Below are positions 8,401-16,305 of a stretch of DNA of 64,000 nt, one piece after another. The translations under genes and the position numbers were made by a program. Below the pieces are notes generated by a model that saw only the letters and a program-made list of their open reading frames with translations, had not been told where the DNA came from and searched no databases. The first letter of the stretch is position 1; the number at the start of each line of letters is the position of its first letter. The stretch is taken from positions 1 to 64,000 of the forward strand of contig CALDYP010000022.1 of assembly GCA_937944445.1 (NCBI GenBank), written 5' to 3'. Source of the stretch: an uncultured Anaerolineae bacterium (GTDB lineage Bacteria; Chloroflexota; Anaerolineae; Aggregatilineales; Phototrophicaceae).

Positions 8401-9323
8401 CGCATCCCCTGTGCTGGCTCATCGTCGCTGAACAAAGTGCGGAACTCGGTGTCGCCCATGTCGGGATGCCACTCATCAGGCAGCGCGTCGATCATGCGCG
8501 TCGTCAGATTGCCCGATAGGTCGCGGGCGATGCGCTCGGCCATGCTCGGTTGAATCCACGTTAGGCTGTCCACCTGCACAGCTGCTGCGCCCGCGTCGAT
8601 GAAGTCCCGCGCCTGCTGCAAGCTGTGGATGCCCCCCGCGCCGATGATGGGCACTTCAAGGTCAACGCGGCGGCGCAGCACCCCCACCATGCGCAGCGCC
8701 ATCGGGTGAATGAGCGGGCTGTAGACGCGCCCGCTGACCAAGCGCCCGCTGTGTGGGTCGCGCGCCGTGCCGCGCGGCGGCCCGGCCACCACCAGCGCCC
8801 CCGCGCCGCTGTCCGCGCACGCTTGCGCAATCTCATAAGCGTCGAACAGGGGCAAGCGCACCAGCACTGGCTTGTCCGTGCTGCGCTCTAGCGCGCTCAC
8901 AAAGTCACTAGCCGTCTCCGCGCTGATGTCGTCCCGCAGCCCTAACTCCACGGCGCTCAGGCCGTCTTCCGCGTCGATCATCTCGCCCAGCGCGCGCATG
9001 TGGTCAGGTTTGGTGGCGATCACGTGCAGCACAATCGGCAGCGGCGCATTTTGCCAAATCGTGCGAAACTCTTTGATGACTGCTGCCGCCCCGCCATTGG
9101 GGAAGCCGGTGTGCACCAGCACGCCGCTCTCCAATGGGACGACGCGCGTGCCGCGCGTGGGTGACCACTCATGCAGCGTGACAGGGTTCGTGACCAGCGC
9201 GCCAAACTTGTTGAGCTTGAGCAGGTCATGGTAGTGATTGCCGAAACCGGCCACCCCCGCCGCCAACATCACCGGCGAGCGCAAGGTCAGGACGTGTTTG
9301 CCCGGGCGCGTGACATCAATCAT
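8397..9323 (-). CDS. Dihydroorotate dehydrogenase-like flavoprotein, non-canonical active site
   Basis: TIM-barrel flavoprotein of the DHOD family. Recognisable parts are the N-terminal SPVMLAAGVAG, TNPVTL, SGRVYSPLIHPMALRMV, the phosphate-binding VPIIGAGGIHSLQQARDFI and GAAAVQVDS. The class 1B catalytic segment around SCPN is replaced by ELGLRDD. The flavin-contact VKL is VRL, and the INT motif becomes VAGPPRG. I therefore doubt that it oxidises dihydroorotate. The upstream gene, 10 bases away, is PyrK-like, so the two probably form an FMN/FAD/2Fe-2S complex with a different or altered substrate. It overlaps the FHA gene by four bases at the 3' end. An annotation pipeline would probably call it pyrD. 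Confidence 0.75.
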   Translation of the reverse strand: MIDVTRPGKHVLTLRSPVMLAAGVAGFGNHYHDLLKLNKFGALVTNPVTLHEWSPTRGTRVVPLESGVLVHTGFPNGGAAAVIKEFRTIWQNAPLPIVLHVIATKPDHMRALGEMIDAEDGLSAVELGLRDDISAETASDFVSALERSTDKPVLVRLPLFDAYEIAQACADSGAGALVVAGPPRGTARDPHSGRLVSGRVYSPLIHPMALRMVGVLRRRVDLEVPIIGAGGIHSLQQARDFIDAGAAAVQVDSLTWIQPSMAERIARDLSGNLTTRMIDALPDEWHPDMGDTEFRTLFSDDEPAQGMR

Positions 9324-9333
9324 CAGCAGAACC

Positions 9334-10110
9334 TCACGAGTGAAGCTGTGGGCCGAGGCGCACAGCGGTTAGATCAAACATCGGCCCGTCGGTGCAAATG
9401 CGCTTAATGCCGCTGCGGGTGTGTAGGGTGCAAGCGTCACAGCTCCCCACCCCGCACAGCAGCGTCGATTGAAACACCCCAAAGGCGTAGTTCTCTGGGA
9501 TTTCTGACCGATGGGCGAGCATGAGCTGATACAGTTCCTTGAAGCGGCCTAGCTCATCATCGCGCCCGACGATGGCAAACACTTGGTCGGCCTCCGGCAT
9601 CGTGCGCACCATGTCCGGCCATTCAAGGCGGTCATTGGCCTTGATGATCTCCACTTCTGGCGGCAGGTGGCGCGTGTTGTAGCTGCGCGCCTCGCCCATC
9701 AGCAGCAGCGTCACGTTCACCTTGTTGCTGACGAGCAGCGGCGTCATCACAGACAGCGGCGTTGGCGCGGTGTTGTAGGCGATCAAGACGACGCGATGCA
9801 GCCGCGGTCGAAAGCGGAACGGCTGCCCCACCGGCCCCAACAGCTGCACCACCTGCCCCACCTCATAGACATTGCGGCGCGGCAGCTCTACGCGCAGCAC
9901 GTCGCGGTCTGTCACGCCGACCGGCCACCACTGTTCGCGCGTGTAGAGCGCCCACGACGGGAACTCCTCGCTGCGGTCGCCGAGGCGCGCCAGCAGCGAC
10001 TGGCCGGGCTTAATCATCTTCAAGCTGGGGTCTTCGAGCGCCAGCTCCAACGAGATGAAACGCTCATTCAACAAGTCGATGCGCTCAATGCGAGCGCGGG
10101 TGTCTTTCAT
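9334..10110 (-). CDS. PyrK-like electron-transfer subunit with 2Fe-2S cluster
   Basis: Ferredoxin-reductase-like protein that would carry electrons to or from the DHOD-like partner. The N-terminal half is a flavin-binding beta barrel and the middle a nucleotide-binding fold. The C-terminal LLCGVGSCDACTLH plus the Cys of ICTDGPMF gives the four-cysteine PyrK cluster. The usual RPxS FAD motif is not evident; FPSWALY stands at that point. I choose ATG 10110 (MKDTRARIERIDLL), which has AAGGAG 11 bases upstream, instead of 10170. A TACAAT -10 at 10139-10144 would place the transcript start downstream of 10170. Resulting length is 258 residues, normal for PyrK. Electron donor or acceptor role is inferred. 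Confidence 0.8.
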   Translation of the reverse strand: MKDTRARIERIDLLNERFISLELALEDPSLKMIKPGQSLLARLGDRSEEFPSWALYTREQWWPVGVTDRDVLRVELPRRNVYEVGQVVQLLGPVGQPFRFRPRLHRVVLIAYNTAPTPLSVMTPLLVSNKVNVTLLLMGEARSYNTRHLPPEVEIIKANDRLEWPDMVRTMPEADQVFAIVGRDDELGRFKELYQLMLAHRSEIPENYAFGVFQSTLLCGVGSCDACTLHTRSGIKRICTDGPMFDLTAVRLGPQLHS

Positions 10111-10138
10111 ACAAAGCTGCTCCTTCGCGCTGTGATTG

Positions 10139-10144
10139 ATTGTA
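10139..10144 (-). promoter_or_regulatory. -10 element TACAAT for the PyrK/DHOD-like pair
   Basis: TACAAT on the minus strand, 29 bases before ATG 10110. No clear -35. Confidence 0.4.
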
Positions 10145-10534
10145 GCCGATTCTCGTCGAGATGCATCCAACCAACCGCGCTTCGGGAGGATCTAAATCTT
10201 GACCGATCACCGCGAGAGGCCAACGGCTGAAGCCTTCAGCTCTGCATTGGGTTTTGGCGTGGACATGAGATGCCTCCAATAAATGCATATTTATATTTAG
10301 ATTAATATTATTTTACCACGATGAATAAAATTTAACGTTAATTACTGTTTAAATAATTTAAAAAGAATTCACACATTTGTTTTGCGTCGAATATACTATG
10401 TAAGTTATAAGTAAAGAAACACTTATCTAACAATACAGGCGCAGACCTTAAGGGTCACTCTAAAAATGTTGTGTTAAAGTTGTAAAAATGTTAGCCTGCT
10501 ACAATTATTTTGAAAGGAAGCACAGAGAACCACC
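10145..10534. other. Intergenic region, AT-rich, divergent promoters
   Basis: No convincing gene. A 7-bp inverted repeat with one central base, GCTGAAG-C-CTTCAGC, lies at 10226-10240. Bases 10280-10470 are markedly AT-rich. The response-regulator promoter is at 10497-10505. Confidence 0.6.
10497..10505 (+). promoter_or_regulatory. Extended -10 promoter TGCTACAAT of the orphan response regulator
   Basis: TGCTACAAT lies 30 bases before the ATG at 10535; GAAAGGAAG serves as the ribosome site. The -35 region has no clear match. Confidence 0.55.
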
Positions 10535-11230
10535 ATGTCTGCTCAAATCCTGATCATCGATGATGAGGAGCCTACTGTCCAACTTACGACCATCTTGCTG
10601 GAGAAAAATGGGTTTGACGTTGTCAAAGCCTATCGGGCAGATGACGGGTTGCGCAAAGCTTACCGACACCAACCCGATCTTGTGCTGTTGGACATCATGA
10701 TGCCCGACATGGACGGATGGGACGTGCTGCGCCGCATGCGTGAGATGAGCGACGTGCCGATTGTGTTTCTGACAGCGCGCACAGACGTAAAAGACATCGT
10801 GCGCGGGTTGGAGATGGGCAGCGACGATTACATCACAAAACCGTTTGACAACGATGAACTCATCACCCGCATCAAAGCGCACCTGCGGCGCGCCCCTCGT
10901 CAAGATGTGGCAGAACAGCTCAGCTTCAACGACGGCTGTTTTCGCATCAACTTCCTCAACCGTGAAGTGATCGTCGACAACGAGATGCGCCATTTGACCC
11001 CCAAAGAGTTCAACTTGCTGGCCGCGCTGGTGCGCAACGCCGGCCGCGTCGTCAGCCGTGCCGACCTCGTCAGCCAAGCGTGGGGGGAAGAGGGCGAACA
11101 AGCCATTGACAGCCTGAAACTGTACATCCACTATCTGCGGCAGAAGATCGAGCGCAACCCCGACCAGCCAGAGTACATCCTCACCAGCCGCGGCGTAGGG
11201 TATCGCTTTGTGGGAAAACATTCATCCTGA
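10535..11230 (+). CDS. OmpR/PhoB-family response regulator (orphan)
   Basis: DNA-binding response regulator. The receiver domain (1-120) has the acidic pair DDEE, the phosphoacceptor Asp in LLDIMMPDMDG, the switch Thr in FLTARTD and Lys in YITKPFD. The winged-helix output domain (about 130-228) has LTPKEFNLLAALVRNAGRVV, DSLKLYIHYLRQKIE and SRGVGYRFVG. No histidine kinase is adjacent. The next gene, an FAD amine-oxidase-like enzyme, starts 9 bases later. The two probably share an mRNA, an unusual pairing. The kinases at 16302, 29221 and 44300 are also without dedicated regulators and are possible partners. Confidence 0.93.
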   Translation: MSAQILIIDDEEPTVQLTTILLEKNGFDVVKAYRADDGLRKAYRHQPDLVLLDIMMPDMDGWDVLRRMREMSDVPIVFLTARTDVKDIVRGLEMGSDDYITKPFDNDELITRIKAHLRRAPRQDVAEQLSFNDGCFRINFLNREVIVDNEMRHLTPKEFNLLAALVRNAGRVVSRADLVSQAWGEEGEQAIDSLKLYIHYLRQKIERNPDQPEYILTSRGVGYRFVGKHSS

Positions 11231-11239
11231 GAGGACTTC

Positions 11240-12385
11240 ATGACCGTTTCCATCTGGCAGTCGAACCATCCTTCGTCGCGTGACGTTGACCTGCTGATCG
11301 TGGGCGCGGGGTTGGCCGGGACGAGCGCTGCGCTTCACGCCCGCGCGGAAGGGCTGACCGTCGTCATCACCGACCAAGCCGACGTAGCACAGGGCGCAAG
11401 CGGGCGCAACGCCGGCTTCATGATCACCGGCCTCGACACCTTCGCCCATCGCGCTGTCGAGAAGTACGGTGAAGAGCAGACACGGGATCTGTGGCATCTG
11501 AGCGCCGACACGATCGCGTTCTGGTGGCAGGTGGTGGACGCCGCCGGTGGCAGTGTGCAGGCGGATCGGCGCGGCTCGCTGCTGCTGGCCGAGAGCGAGG
11601 CCGAAGCCGAGGAACTGTACCGCGCCGCGCAGCAGCTCCACAAGATGGGGCTGCCGGCCATCTGGCATGAGCGCGATCCACTCGGGCGGGGCTACTGCGC
11701 CGCCGTCGAACAGCCCAATGACGGCGCGGTGAACCCCGTTCAACTGTGCGAGGCGATGCTAGCTCAAAGCGGCGCGGAACTCATCGGCGGCAACGAGGTA
11801 TATTCGGTGCAGCAAGACGGCGACCGCGTGACCGTCCTCACGCGCAAGCACACGTTCAAGGCGCGCTACGTGCTGCTGTGCACCAACGCCTACAGCCCGC
11901 TGTTGCACCCCTATTTCGGCGACAAGGTCACCCCGACGCGCGCCCAAGTGCTGGTGACGGAGCCGCTGCCTGCTTCGGTCATCGAGGCCTGCGGCTACAG
12001 CGACTACGGCTACATGTACTATCGCATGACGTTTGATGGGCGCTTCTTGCTGGGCGGCGCGCGGCATCACTACCGCGAGCAGGAACACGACACAACGGAA
12101 GATCGGCTCAACCCGCGGGTGCAAGCCAAGCTAGACGAGTACCTCGCGCGCCGCTTCCCCGATGTGACCGCGCCCGTGGCACGCCGCTGGGCCGGCATCA
12201 TGGGCTTCAGCGTGGACGGCCTGCCGATGGTGGGCACGCTGCCCGCGATGGATCGCGTCGGGTTCGCGGTGGGCTTCACCGGGCACGGCCTTTCGATGGG
12301 GGCGATGACGACCAAGCGCGCGCTGGCCAAGCTGCTGCACGGCGCGCACGCCGGCGCAGTCGACGCGGGGCGGTTTTATAAATAA
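11240..12385 (+). CDS. FAD-dependent oxidoreductase, DAO (glycine/amine oxidase-like) family
   Basis: Flavoenzyme of the D-amino-acid oxidase fold, which oxidises amine or amino-acid C-N bonds. Seen: the Rossmann motif LLIVGAGLAGTSAALHARA from about residue 15, the ASGRNAGFM motif shared with glycine and gamma-glutamylputrescine oxidases, and the C-terminal GFTGHGLSMGAMTTKRA that contacts the flavin. RWAGIMGFSVDGLPMVG is also typical. The 381-residue length fits. No signal peptide is present. It lies 9 bases behind the orphan response regulator, so it is probably controlled by it or with it. Substrate cannot be assigned. Confidence 0.88.
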   Translation: MTVSIWQSNHPSSRDVDLLIVGAGLAGTSAALHARAEGLTVVITDQADVAQGASGRNAGFMITGLDTFAHRAVEKYGEEQTRDLWHLSADTIAFWWQVVDAAGGSVQADRRGSLLLAESEAEAEELYRAAQQLHKMGLPAIWHERDPLGRGYCAAVEQPNDGAVNPVQLCEAMLAQSGAELIGGNEVYSVQQDGDRVTVLTRKHTFKARYVLLCTNAYSPLLHPYFGDKVTPTRAQVLVTEPLPASVIEACGYSDYGYMYYRMTFDGRFLLGGARHHYREQEHDTTEDRLNPRVQAKLDEYLARRFPDVTAPVARRWAGIMGFSVDGLPMVGTLPAMDRVGFAVGFTGHGLSMGAMTTKRALAKLLHGAHAGAVDAGRFYK

Positions 12386-12401
12386 CAATAAGTATTTCTT
12401 A

Positions 12402-12436
12402 ACATAAAATTGGTTTTGCAAAAACAGATTTTATGT
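12402..12436. repeat. AT-rich inverted repeat before the TM2 gene
   Basis: ACATAAAAT (12402-12410) pairs perfectly with ATTTTATGT (12428-12436). It follows the stop of the oxidase gene at 12385. It may end that transcript or act as an operator for the gene at 12481. Confidence 0.45.
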
Positions 12437-12480
12437 GTTAACATTGGAGTTGTATTCTTAGTTATCAAAGGAACTTATAG

Positions 12481-13107
12481 ATGAATTCGAAGTTAGTCAA
12501 AGTTAAAGAACTAATACAGACCAAGCATTATGAAGAAGCTCGCAGCTTGCTTTATACTCTTCGAGATGATCCTGTCGCTAAATCCTTACTACAAAAACTT
12601 GAAGCTCATATGGAGAAGTCTGGGCAGATTGTATTTCAACAAAACACCTCCGAAAGTGACCATGTCATCGCAATTCTTAACCGATCTAAAGAACTCATTA
12701 AGGCACAGCGTTATGATCAGGCAAGAGAGTTATTGAAGCTTATTCCTCAACATCCTACAGCACAAAAGTGGCTTACAAAAATTGATGAGTTGGATGATCC
12801 ATTTGAATGGAGTCAAGTGCAAAAAAGTCACTCTTCGATTTCACCTAGTCAAATCCACACACATATTTATACCATCCAGCAGCCGGCTGTGCCCTCCAGA
12901 AGTAAGACGACTGCTGCAATAATTGCATTATTTCTAGGGGGACTAGGTGCTCATCATTTTTATTTAGGCAAGGTTGGCGAGGGAACCTTATATCTACTGT
13001 TTTGTTGGACAGGAATACCCCTAATTCTTTCATTAATCGACTTAGTGCTGATTGTGTCTACGAGCGATCAGAAATGGCTAGAAAAGTATCCCCCCACAGT
13101 TTCTTAG
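12481..13107 (+). CDS. TM2-domain protein with two degenerate helical repeats
   Basis: Small membrane protein of 208 residues. Two related helical units at about 5-40 (KELIQTKHYEEARSLLYTL) and 68-100 (KELIKAQRYDQARELLKLI) resemble TPR-like pairs. The C-terminal TM2 domain (about 140-205) has the GGLGAHHFYLGK turn between hydrophobic helices and ends in LIDLVLIVSTSDQKW. AAGGAA precedes the ATG. The gene is much richer in A and T than its neighbours and uses A/T-ending codons, which suggests acquisition from another genome. No partner gene is evident. The role of TM2 proteins in bacteria is poorly defined. Confidence 0.8.
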   Translation: MNSKLVKVKELIQTKHYEEARSLLYTLRDDPVAKSLLQKLEAHMEKSGQIVFQQNTSESDHVIAILNRSKELIKAQRYDQARELLKLIPQHPTAQKWLTKIDELDDPFEWSQVQKSHSSISPSQIHTHIYTIQQPAVPSRSKTTAAIIALFLGGLGAHHFYLGKVGEGTLYLLFCWTGIPLILSLIDLVLIVSTSDQKWLEKYPPTVS

Positions 13108-13120
13108 CATTTATGTTTCT

Positions 13121-13909
13121 ATGTCACTTGCAGTACATGCATCCCCGCGCCTGAGCGCGCTGCTGCGCTCGCTTGCCCAGCGCCACGCGCCGCACGTCGC
13201 TCACCGCAGCGATGATCTGACCGCGCTCGCGTTGGAGCTAGCGATCAACGGCGTGCTGGTGATCCCGCTGCACGTGCCGCAAACACATCAGGCGCAGCAG
13301 CACGACCTCGTCAGCGAGTTGGTGTCCATCTACGGCAGCTTCTACCGCCTGCTGACCGATGCCCTCTTCCCCTCGCTGCGGGCGATCAACGCCAACTACG
13401 CCGACGCCGAACAGCCCCCCGTCATCGTGTTCGAGGCGGCGGCGCTGCCCGTCACAGAAGCGTTCGCAAACTACGTCGTCCCCTACTGTGCCATGCGCCG
13501 CCCCAACCAACCGATCAGCGTGCCAGAACTGCAAGGGATCGTCTACTTTATGTTGGAGGATTTAGAAGGGCTAGACGTGGAGCCAGCCATCCAGCGCGAT
13601 TTGACACAGCGCGGCACGGACTACCTGACGCGGCTGCTGGCGCTGCCCGTGCAGCAGCAGTCGCTGACGCCCTTCCTGCGCAAGAAGTTTGTCTACCTCG
13701 CGCCCCCGCCGCCGGAAAGCCCAATTGCCAGCACGCCGCCCCCGCCGCCAGAAGCGCCCCGCCCGACACAAGCGCCCCCGCCCCCGCCAGAAGCGCCGCG
13801 CTCCCCGTCGCCGCGCTTTCAATCGTCGATCCCGATCTTCTTCGACCTCGATCAACCGTCTGACGCGCCACCGCCGCCCGTGCCGCCGCCGCCGCGCTCA
13901 TCGGGCTGA
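13121..13909 (+). CDS. Hypothetical protein with Pro-rich C-terminal tail
   Basis: Not recognised. Residues 1-185 look like a folded domain (LALELAINGVLVIPLHVP, LVSIYGSFYRLLTDALFP, VPELQGIVYFMLEDL). Residues ~190-262 are a low-complexity tail of PPPP and PEAP units. There is no signal peptide or membrane helix. GC content returns to the high level of the neighbours, unlike the gene just upstream. No clear ribosome site is seen before ATG 13121, so the start is uncertain. The tail could bind proline-recognition domains or extend a surface protein; this is speculation. Confidence 0.7.
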   Translation: MSLAVHASPRLSALLRSLAQRHAPHVAHRSDDLTALALELAINGVLVIPLHVPQTHQAQQHDLVSELVSIYGSFYRLLTDALFPSLRAINANYADAEQPPVIVFEAAALPVTEAFANYVVPYCAMRRPNQPISVPELQGIVYFMLEDLEGLDVEPAIQRDLTQRGTDYLTRLLALPVQQQSLTPFLRKKFVYLAPPPPESPIASTPPPPPEAPRPTQAPPPPPEAPRSPSPRFQSSIPIFFDLDQPSDAPPPPVPPPPRSSG

Positions 13910-13913
13910 TGCG

Positions 13914-14285
13914 TTAACTTTCACTTTTTTCCAGCTCATCGGCTTCGGCCTCCAGCGCGTCCACGAGCGCGTCCACGTCAGTATTGGCCTCGCCGACGTC
14001 GTCCACATCGCCGAACATCAGAAGCTGGCGCGCGTAGAGGCGCAGCACCTCGGGGGTACGTTCATGTGCCAGCCACTTCTCTAGCACGCGCTGCCGATAC
14101 CCGGCCAGCAGGTAGTAACCGCTGTCCAGTCGAATAACCTCGCGCAGAACGGTTGGATCATCGCACGCCTCAAGCGCCTCTTTAAACTGCTGAAGCAGCC
14201 GCGGGTAGGACTTGAAGCGCTCTTCCGTGGTGGGCTTCTTGCGCAGCAAGATCAGCTCTTGCGTCAGCTCAAGCAGGGTCATCAC
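13914..14285 (-). CDS. Small hypothetical helical protein downstream of nadE
   Basis: 123 residues, mostly charged and helical, with an acidic end (about residues 90-123, DVDDVGEANTDVDALVDALE). No known motif recognised. Its ATG overlaps the nadE stop by four bases (14282-14285), a translational-coupling arrangement. It is therefore likely to be a real last gene of that operon. Four bases separate its stop from that of the Pro-rich gene on the other strand. Confidence 0.72.
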   Translation of the reverse strand: MMTLLELTQELILLRKKPTTEERFKSYPRLLQQFKEALEACDDPTVLREVIRLDSGYYLLAGYRQRVLEKWLAHERTPEVLRLYARQLLMFGDVDDVGEANTDVDALVDALEAEADELEKSES

Positions 14286-15151
14286 AGCGCCCCATGCCGC
14301 CCCGTGTAGTCGCGCAGGTAGAGGAAGTCATGGCCGATAGTGCGGCGGCTGATCTTGGCGATGTTGGGCATGGTGCGCTTGTAGTGGTTGGCCTTGACGC
14401 GCTCCCAGATGCGATGGACAAACGCCACCTCAAAGCCGCTCTCTTCAGCCGCCTCGGCCACGGTGTAGCGCTCGTCCACCAGCAAGTACAGCACTTGGTC
14501 GGCGGCTTCATAGGTGAAGCCCAGTTCGTCCTCGTCAGTCTGGCCGATCCACAGGTCAGCGCTGGGGGGCTTGTCGAGGATGGCCGACGGCACGCCCATC
14601 GCGCGCGCGAGCTGGCGCACCTGCTGCTTGTAAAGGTCGGCGATGGGGTGCAGCGCAACGCCGCTGTCGCCGTAGATCGTGCTGTAGCCCAGCAGAAACT
14701 CAGTCTTGTTGCTTGTTCCCATGACGAGACCGCCCCACGCCACGCTCTGATCGTAGAGTGTGATCATGCGCAGCCGCGCCATGATGTTGCCCTTGCGCAC
14801 GTTGCTCATATCGGGGAACTGGTCGATGAGCGCGTCCGCCATCCCGCTGATGGGCACGGTGAGGCTCGGCAGGCCCAGATCGTCGATCACGGCTTGCGCG
14901 TCGGTCAACGACGCTTCGCTGCTGGTTTTGTAGGGCATGCGCACCACCAGCACGTTCTCTGGCCCCAGCGCCTCCGCGCTCAGATAGGCCGACAGCGCCG
15001 AGTCGATCCCGCCAGAGAGGCCAATCACGCAGCGTTTCAGGCCGCTTTTGGCGATCTCGTCGCGGATGAAGCCCGTCAGAATGCGGCGGGCAAGGTCAGT
15101 GTTGATGGTCATGCGCGGCAGGATGTGAGTAGGGGCGTGGGCGATAGTCAT
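14282..15151 (-). CDS. nadE: NH3-dependent NAD+ synthetase
   Basis: Last step of NAD synthesis: ATP-dependent amidation of nicotinate adenine dinucleotide. The PP-loop SGGIDSALSAYLSAEALG lies near residue 45. Other family motifs are GTSNKTEFLLGY, GDSGVALHPIADLYKQQVRQLA and KPPSADLW. The 289-residue length matches the ammonia-using form with no glutaminase domain, so ammonia must come from elsewhere or from a separate subunit. ATG 15151 has GAGG at suitable spacing and a TGCTATAAT promoter at 15185-15193. The gene lies downstream of the EamA transporter but has this promoter of its own. It is followed by a coupled small gene. Confidence 0.93.
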   Translation of the reverse strand: MTIAHAPTHILPRMTINTDLARRILTGFIRDEIAKSGLKRCVIGLSGGIDSALSAYLSAEALGPENVLVVRMPYKTSSEASLTDAQAVIDDLGLPSLTVPISGMADALIDQFPDMSNVRKGNIMARLRMITLYDQSVAWGGLVMGTSNKTEFLLGYSTIYGDSGVALHPIADLYKQQVRQLARAMGVPSAILDKPPSADLWIGQTDEDELGFTYEAADQVLYLLVDERYTVAEAAEESGFEVAFVHRIWERVKANHYKRTMPNIAKISRRTIGHDFLYLRDYTGRHGAL

Positions 15152-15184
15152 ACGTTGTGCCTCGCTGATTGTTGACTGACGTTG

Positions 15185-15193
15185 ATTATAGCA
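15185..15193 (-). promoter_or_regulatory. Extended -10 promoter TGCTATAAT of nadE
   Basis: Read on the minus strand, it matches the consensus -10 perfectly and has the TGn extension. It lies 34 bases before the start codon. Confidence 0.6.
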
Positions 15194-15213
15194 GGGAACA
15201 CCCCCGCTGTGAG

Positions 15214-16305
15214 TTAACGCTCGCGCGTTTTGCCGATTGGGAACGGGTCAACGCCGCCCACCTGTGCGCCCATCATGCGCCGAATCGCTTGCAGTTCCTG
15301 CGTGGTGAGTTGTGACATGGTCTGTTCTTCGTTGTCGTCCTCTAACTTGCCAAACGCGCGGTGAAAGGCGATCTTCTGAAACTGCACGTTGGCGAGGTTG
15401 GCGACGACCAGATTACCGAGGTTGGCCGACTGGGGGGCAACGTCGCGGCTGCGAATGAGCAAGATGCTGCCGAACAGAAGGGCCACCCCCAGCCACTGCG
15501 TCGAGGTGAGCGTATCGCCCAAGAAGATCGCCGCCAGCAACAGCGTCACGCCAATCTCAGTGATGCTGAGCACAGCAGTCTGCATGCTGCCCATCAGCTT
15601 CACGCTGGCGAACATCGCAATCCGAGAGAGCGCCGTCGTCACCCCGAGGGCAAAGATAGCCGGGCCTGCGCTCACCAGTATCTCGTTGGTGAGGGGCGCG
15701 CCGATAGTTAGCCATACGACTGTAACGACGCCTGCCATCGTCGTGAGCACGTAGAGCGCGGCGGTTTGCGGCGGCATTTCATACAGCACATATTGGCTCA
15801 GGACGACCGTCCCGGCGAACATCAGCGCGTTGGCCAGCATCAGCCCCACGCCGACGAAGTTCACCGGCTGCCCACCGAACGAGGTGATGATCGTCAGCGC
15901 TGTGCCGATGAGCAGCACCCGGGCGAGCGTTCGCCAACTGGCGCGGTCGCCACCAAAGCGCACTAAGATGAGCGTGAAGATCAAGTAGGATCCGTTGAGG
16001 AGCTGCACCAACGAGGCGTCAAGGTAGTTGAGGCCGCCATAGTAGAAGAGCGACCCCACCCCATTGATGAAGCCGATCACCAAACACCCCACCAACCCCG
16101 CCGGGTAGATGTAGAGGAACCGCCGCGCAAAGAGCGCATACCCCAACCACAACGCCACCACCGCCACGATCGTCCGCAGCGCCGCCGTGGAGAAGCTGTC
16201 CGCGCCCGCTTGCAGGGCTAGCTTGCCGAAGATCGGCGCTAGGCCCAACAGCACGGGCGCACTGAACACGCTCAGGAATTGGCGTAGGTCAGGGCGTGGG
16301 GTCAT
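15214..16305 (-). CDS. EamA/DMT-family transporter with cytoplasmic tail
   Basis: Drug/metabolite transporter-type membrane protein. About ten hydrophobic segments fill residues 10-290, arranged as two EamA repeats. The first contains LGLAPIFGKLALQAGA and the second LANALMFAGTVVLSQYVL, with LSITEIGVTLLLAAIFLGD near the end. Residues ~295-363 form a hydrophilic tail ending in VDPFPIGKTRER, longer than usual for the family. The ATG overlaps the stop of the upstream REC-kinase gene by four bases, so the two are translationally coupled. Export of an amino-acid-like or other small molecule is typical of the family; the substrate is unknown. Confidence 0.88.
   Translation of the reverse strand: MTPRPDLRQFLSVFSAPVLLGLAPIFGKLALQAGADSFSTAALRTIVAVVALWLGYALFARRFLYIYPAGLVGCLVIGFINGVGSLFYYGGLNYLDASLVQLLNGSYLIFTLILVRFGGDRASWRTLARVLLIGTALTIITSFGGQPVNFVGVGLMLANALMFAGTVVLSQYVLYEMPPQTAALYVLTTMAGVVTVVWLTIGAPLTNEILVSAGPAIFALGVTTALSRIAMFASVKLMGSMQTAVLSITEIGVTLLLAAIFLGDTLTSTQWLGVALLFGSILLIRSRDVAPQSANLGNLVVANLANVQFQKIAFHRAFGKLEDDNEEQTMSQLTTQELQAIRRMMGAQVGGVDPFPIGKTRER

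Noticed and set aside
10226-10240. 7-bp inverted repeat as a remnant of the dispersed repeat
   Set aside because: It shares only the GCTGAAG core with the repeat hairpin; flanks do not match.
10085-10288. 67-codon minus-strand frame between the PyrK-like gene and the response regulator
   Set aside because: It overlaps the start and promoter of the PyrK-like gene and has no recognisable protein features.
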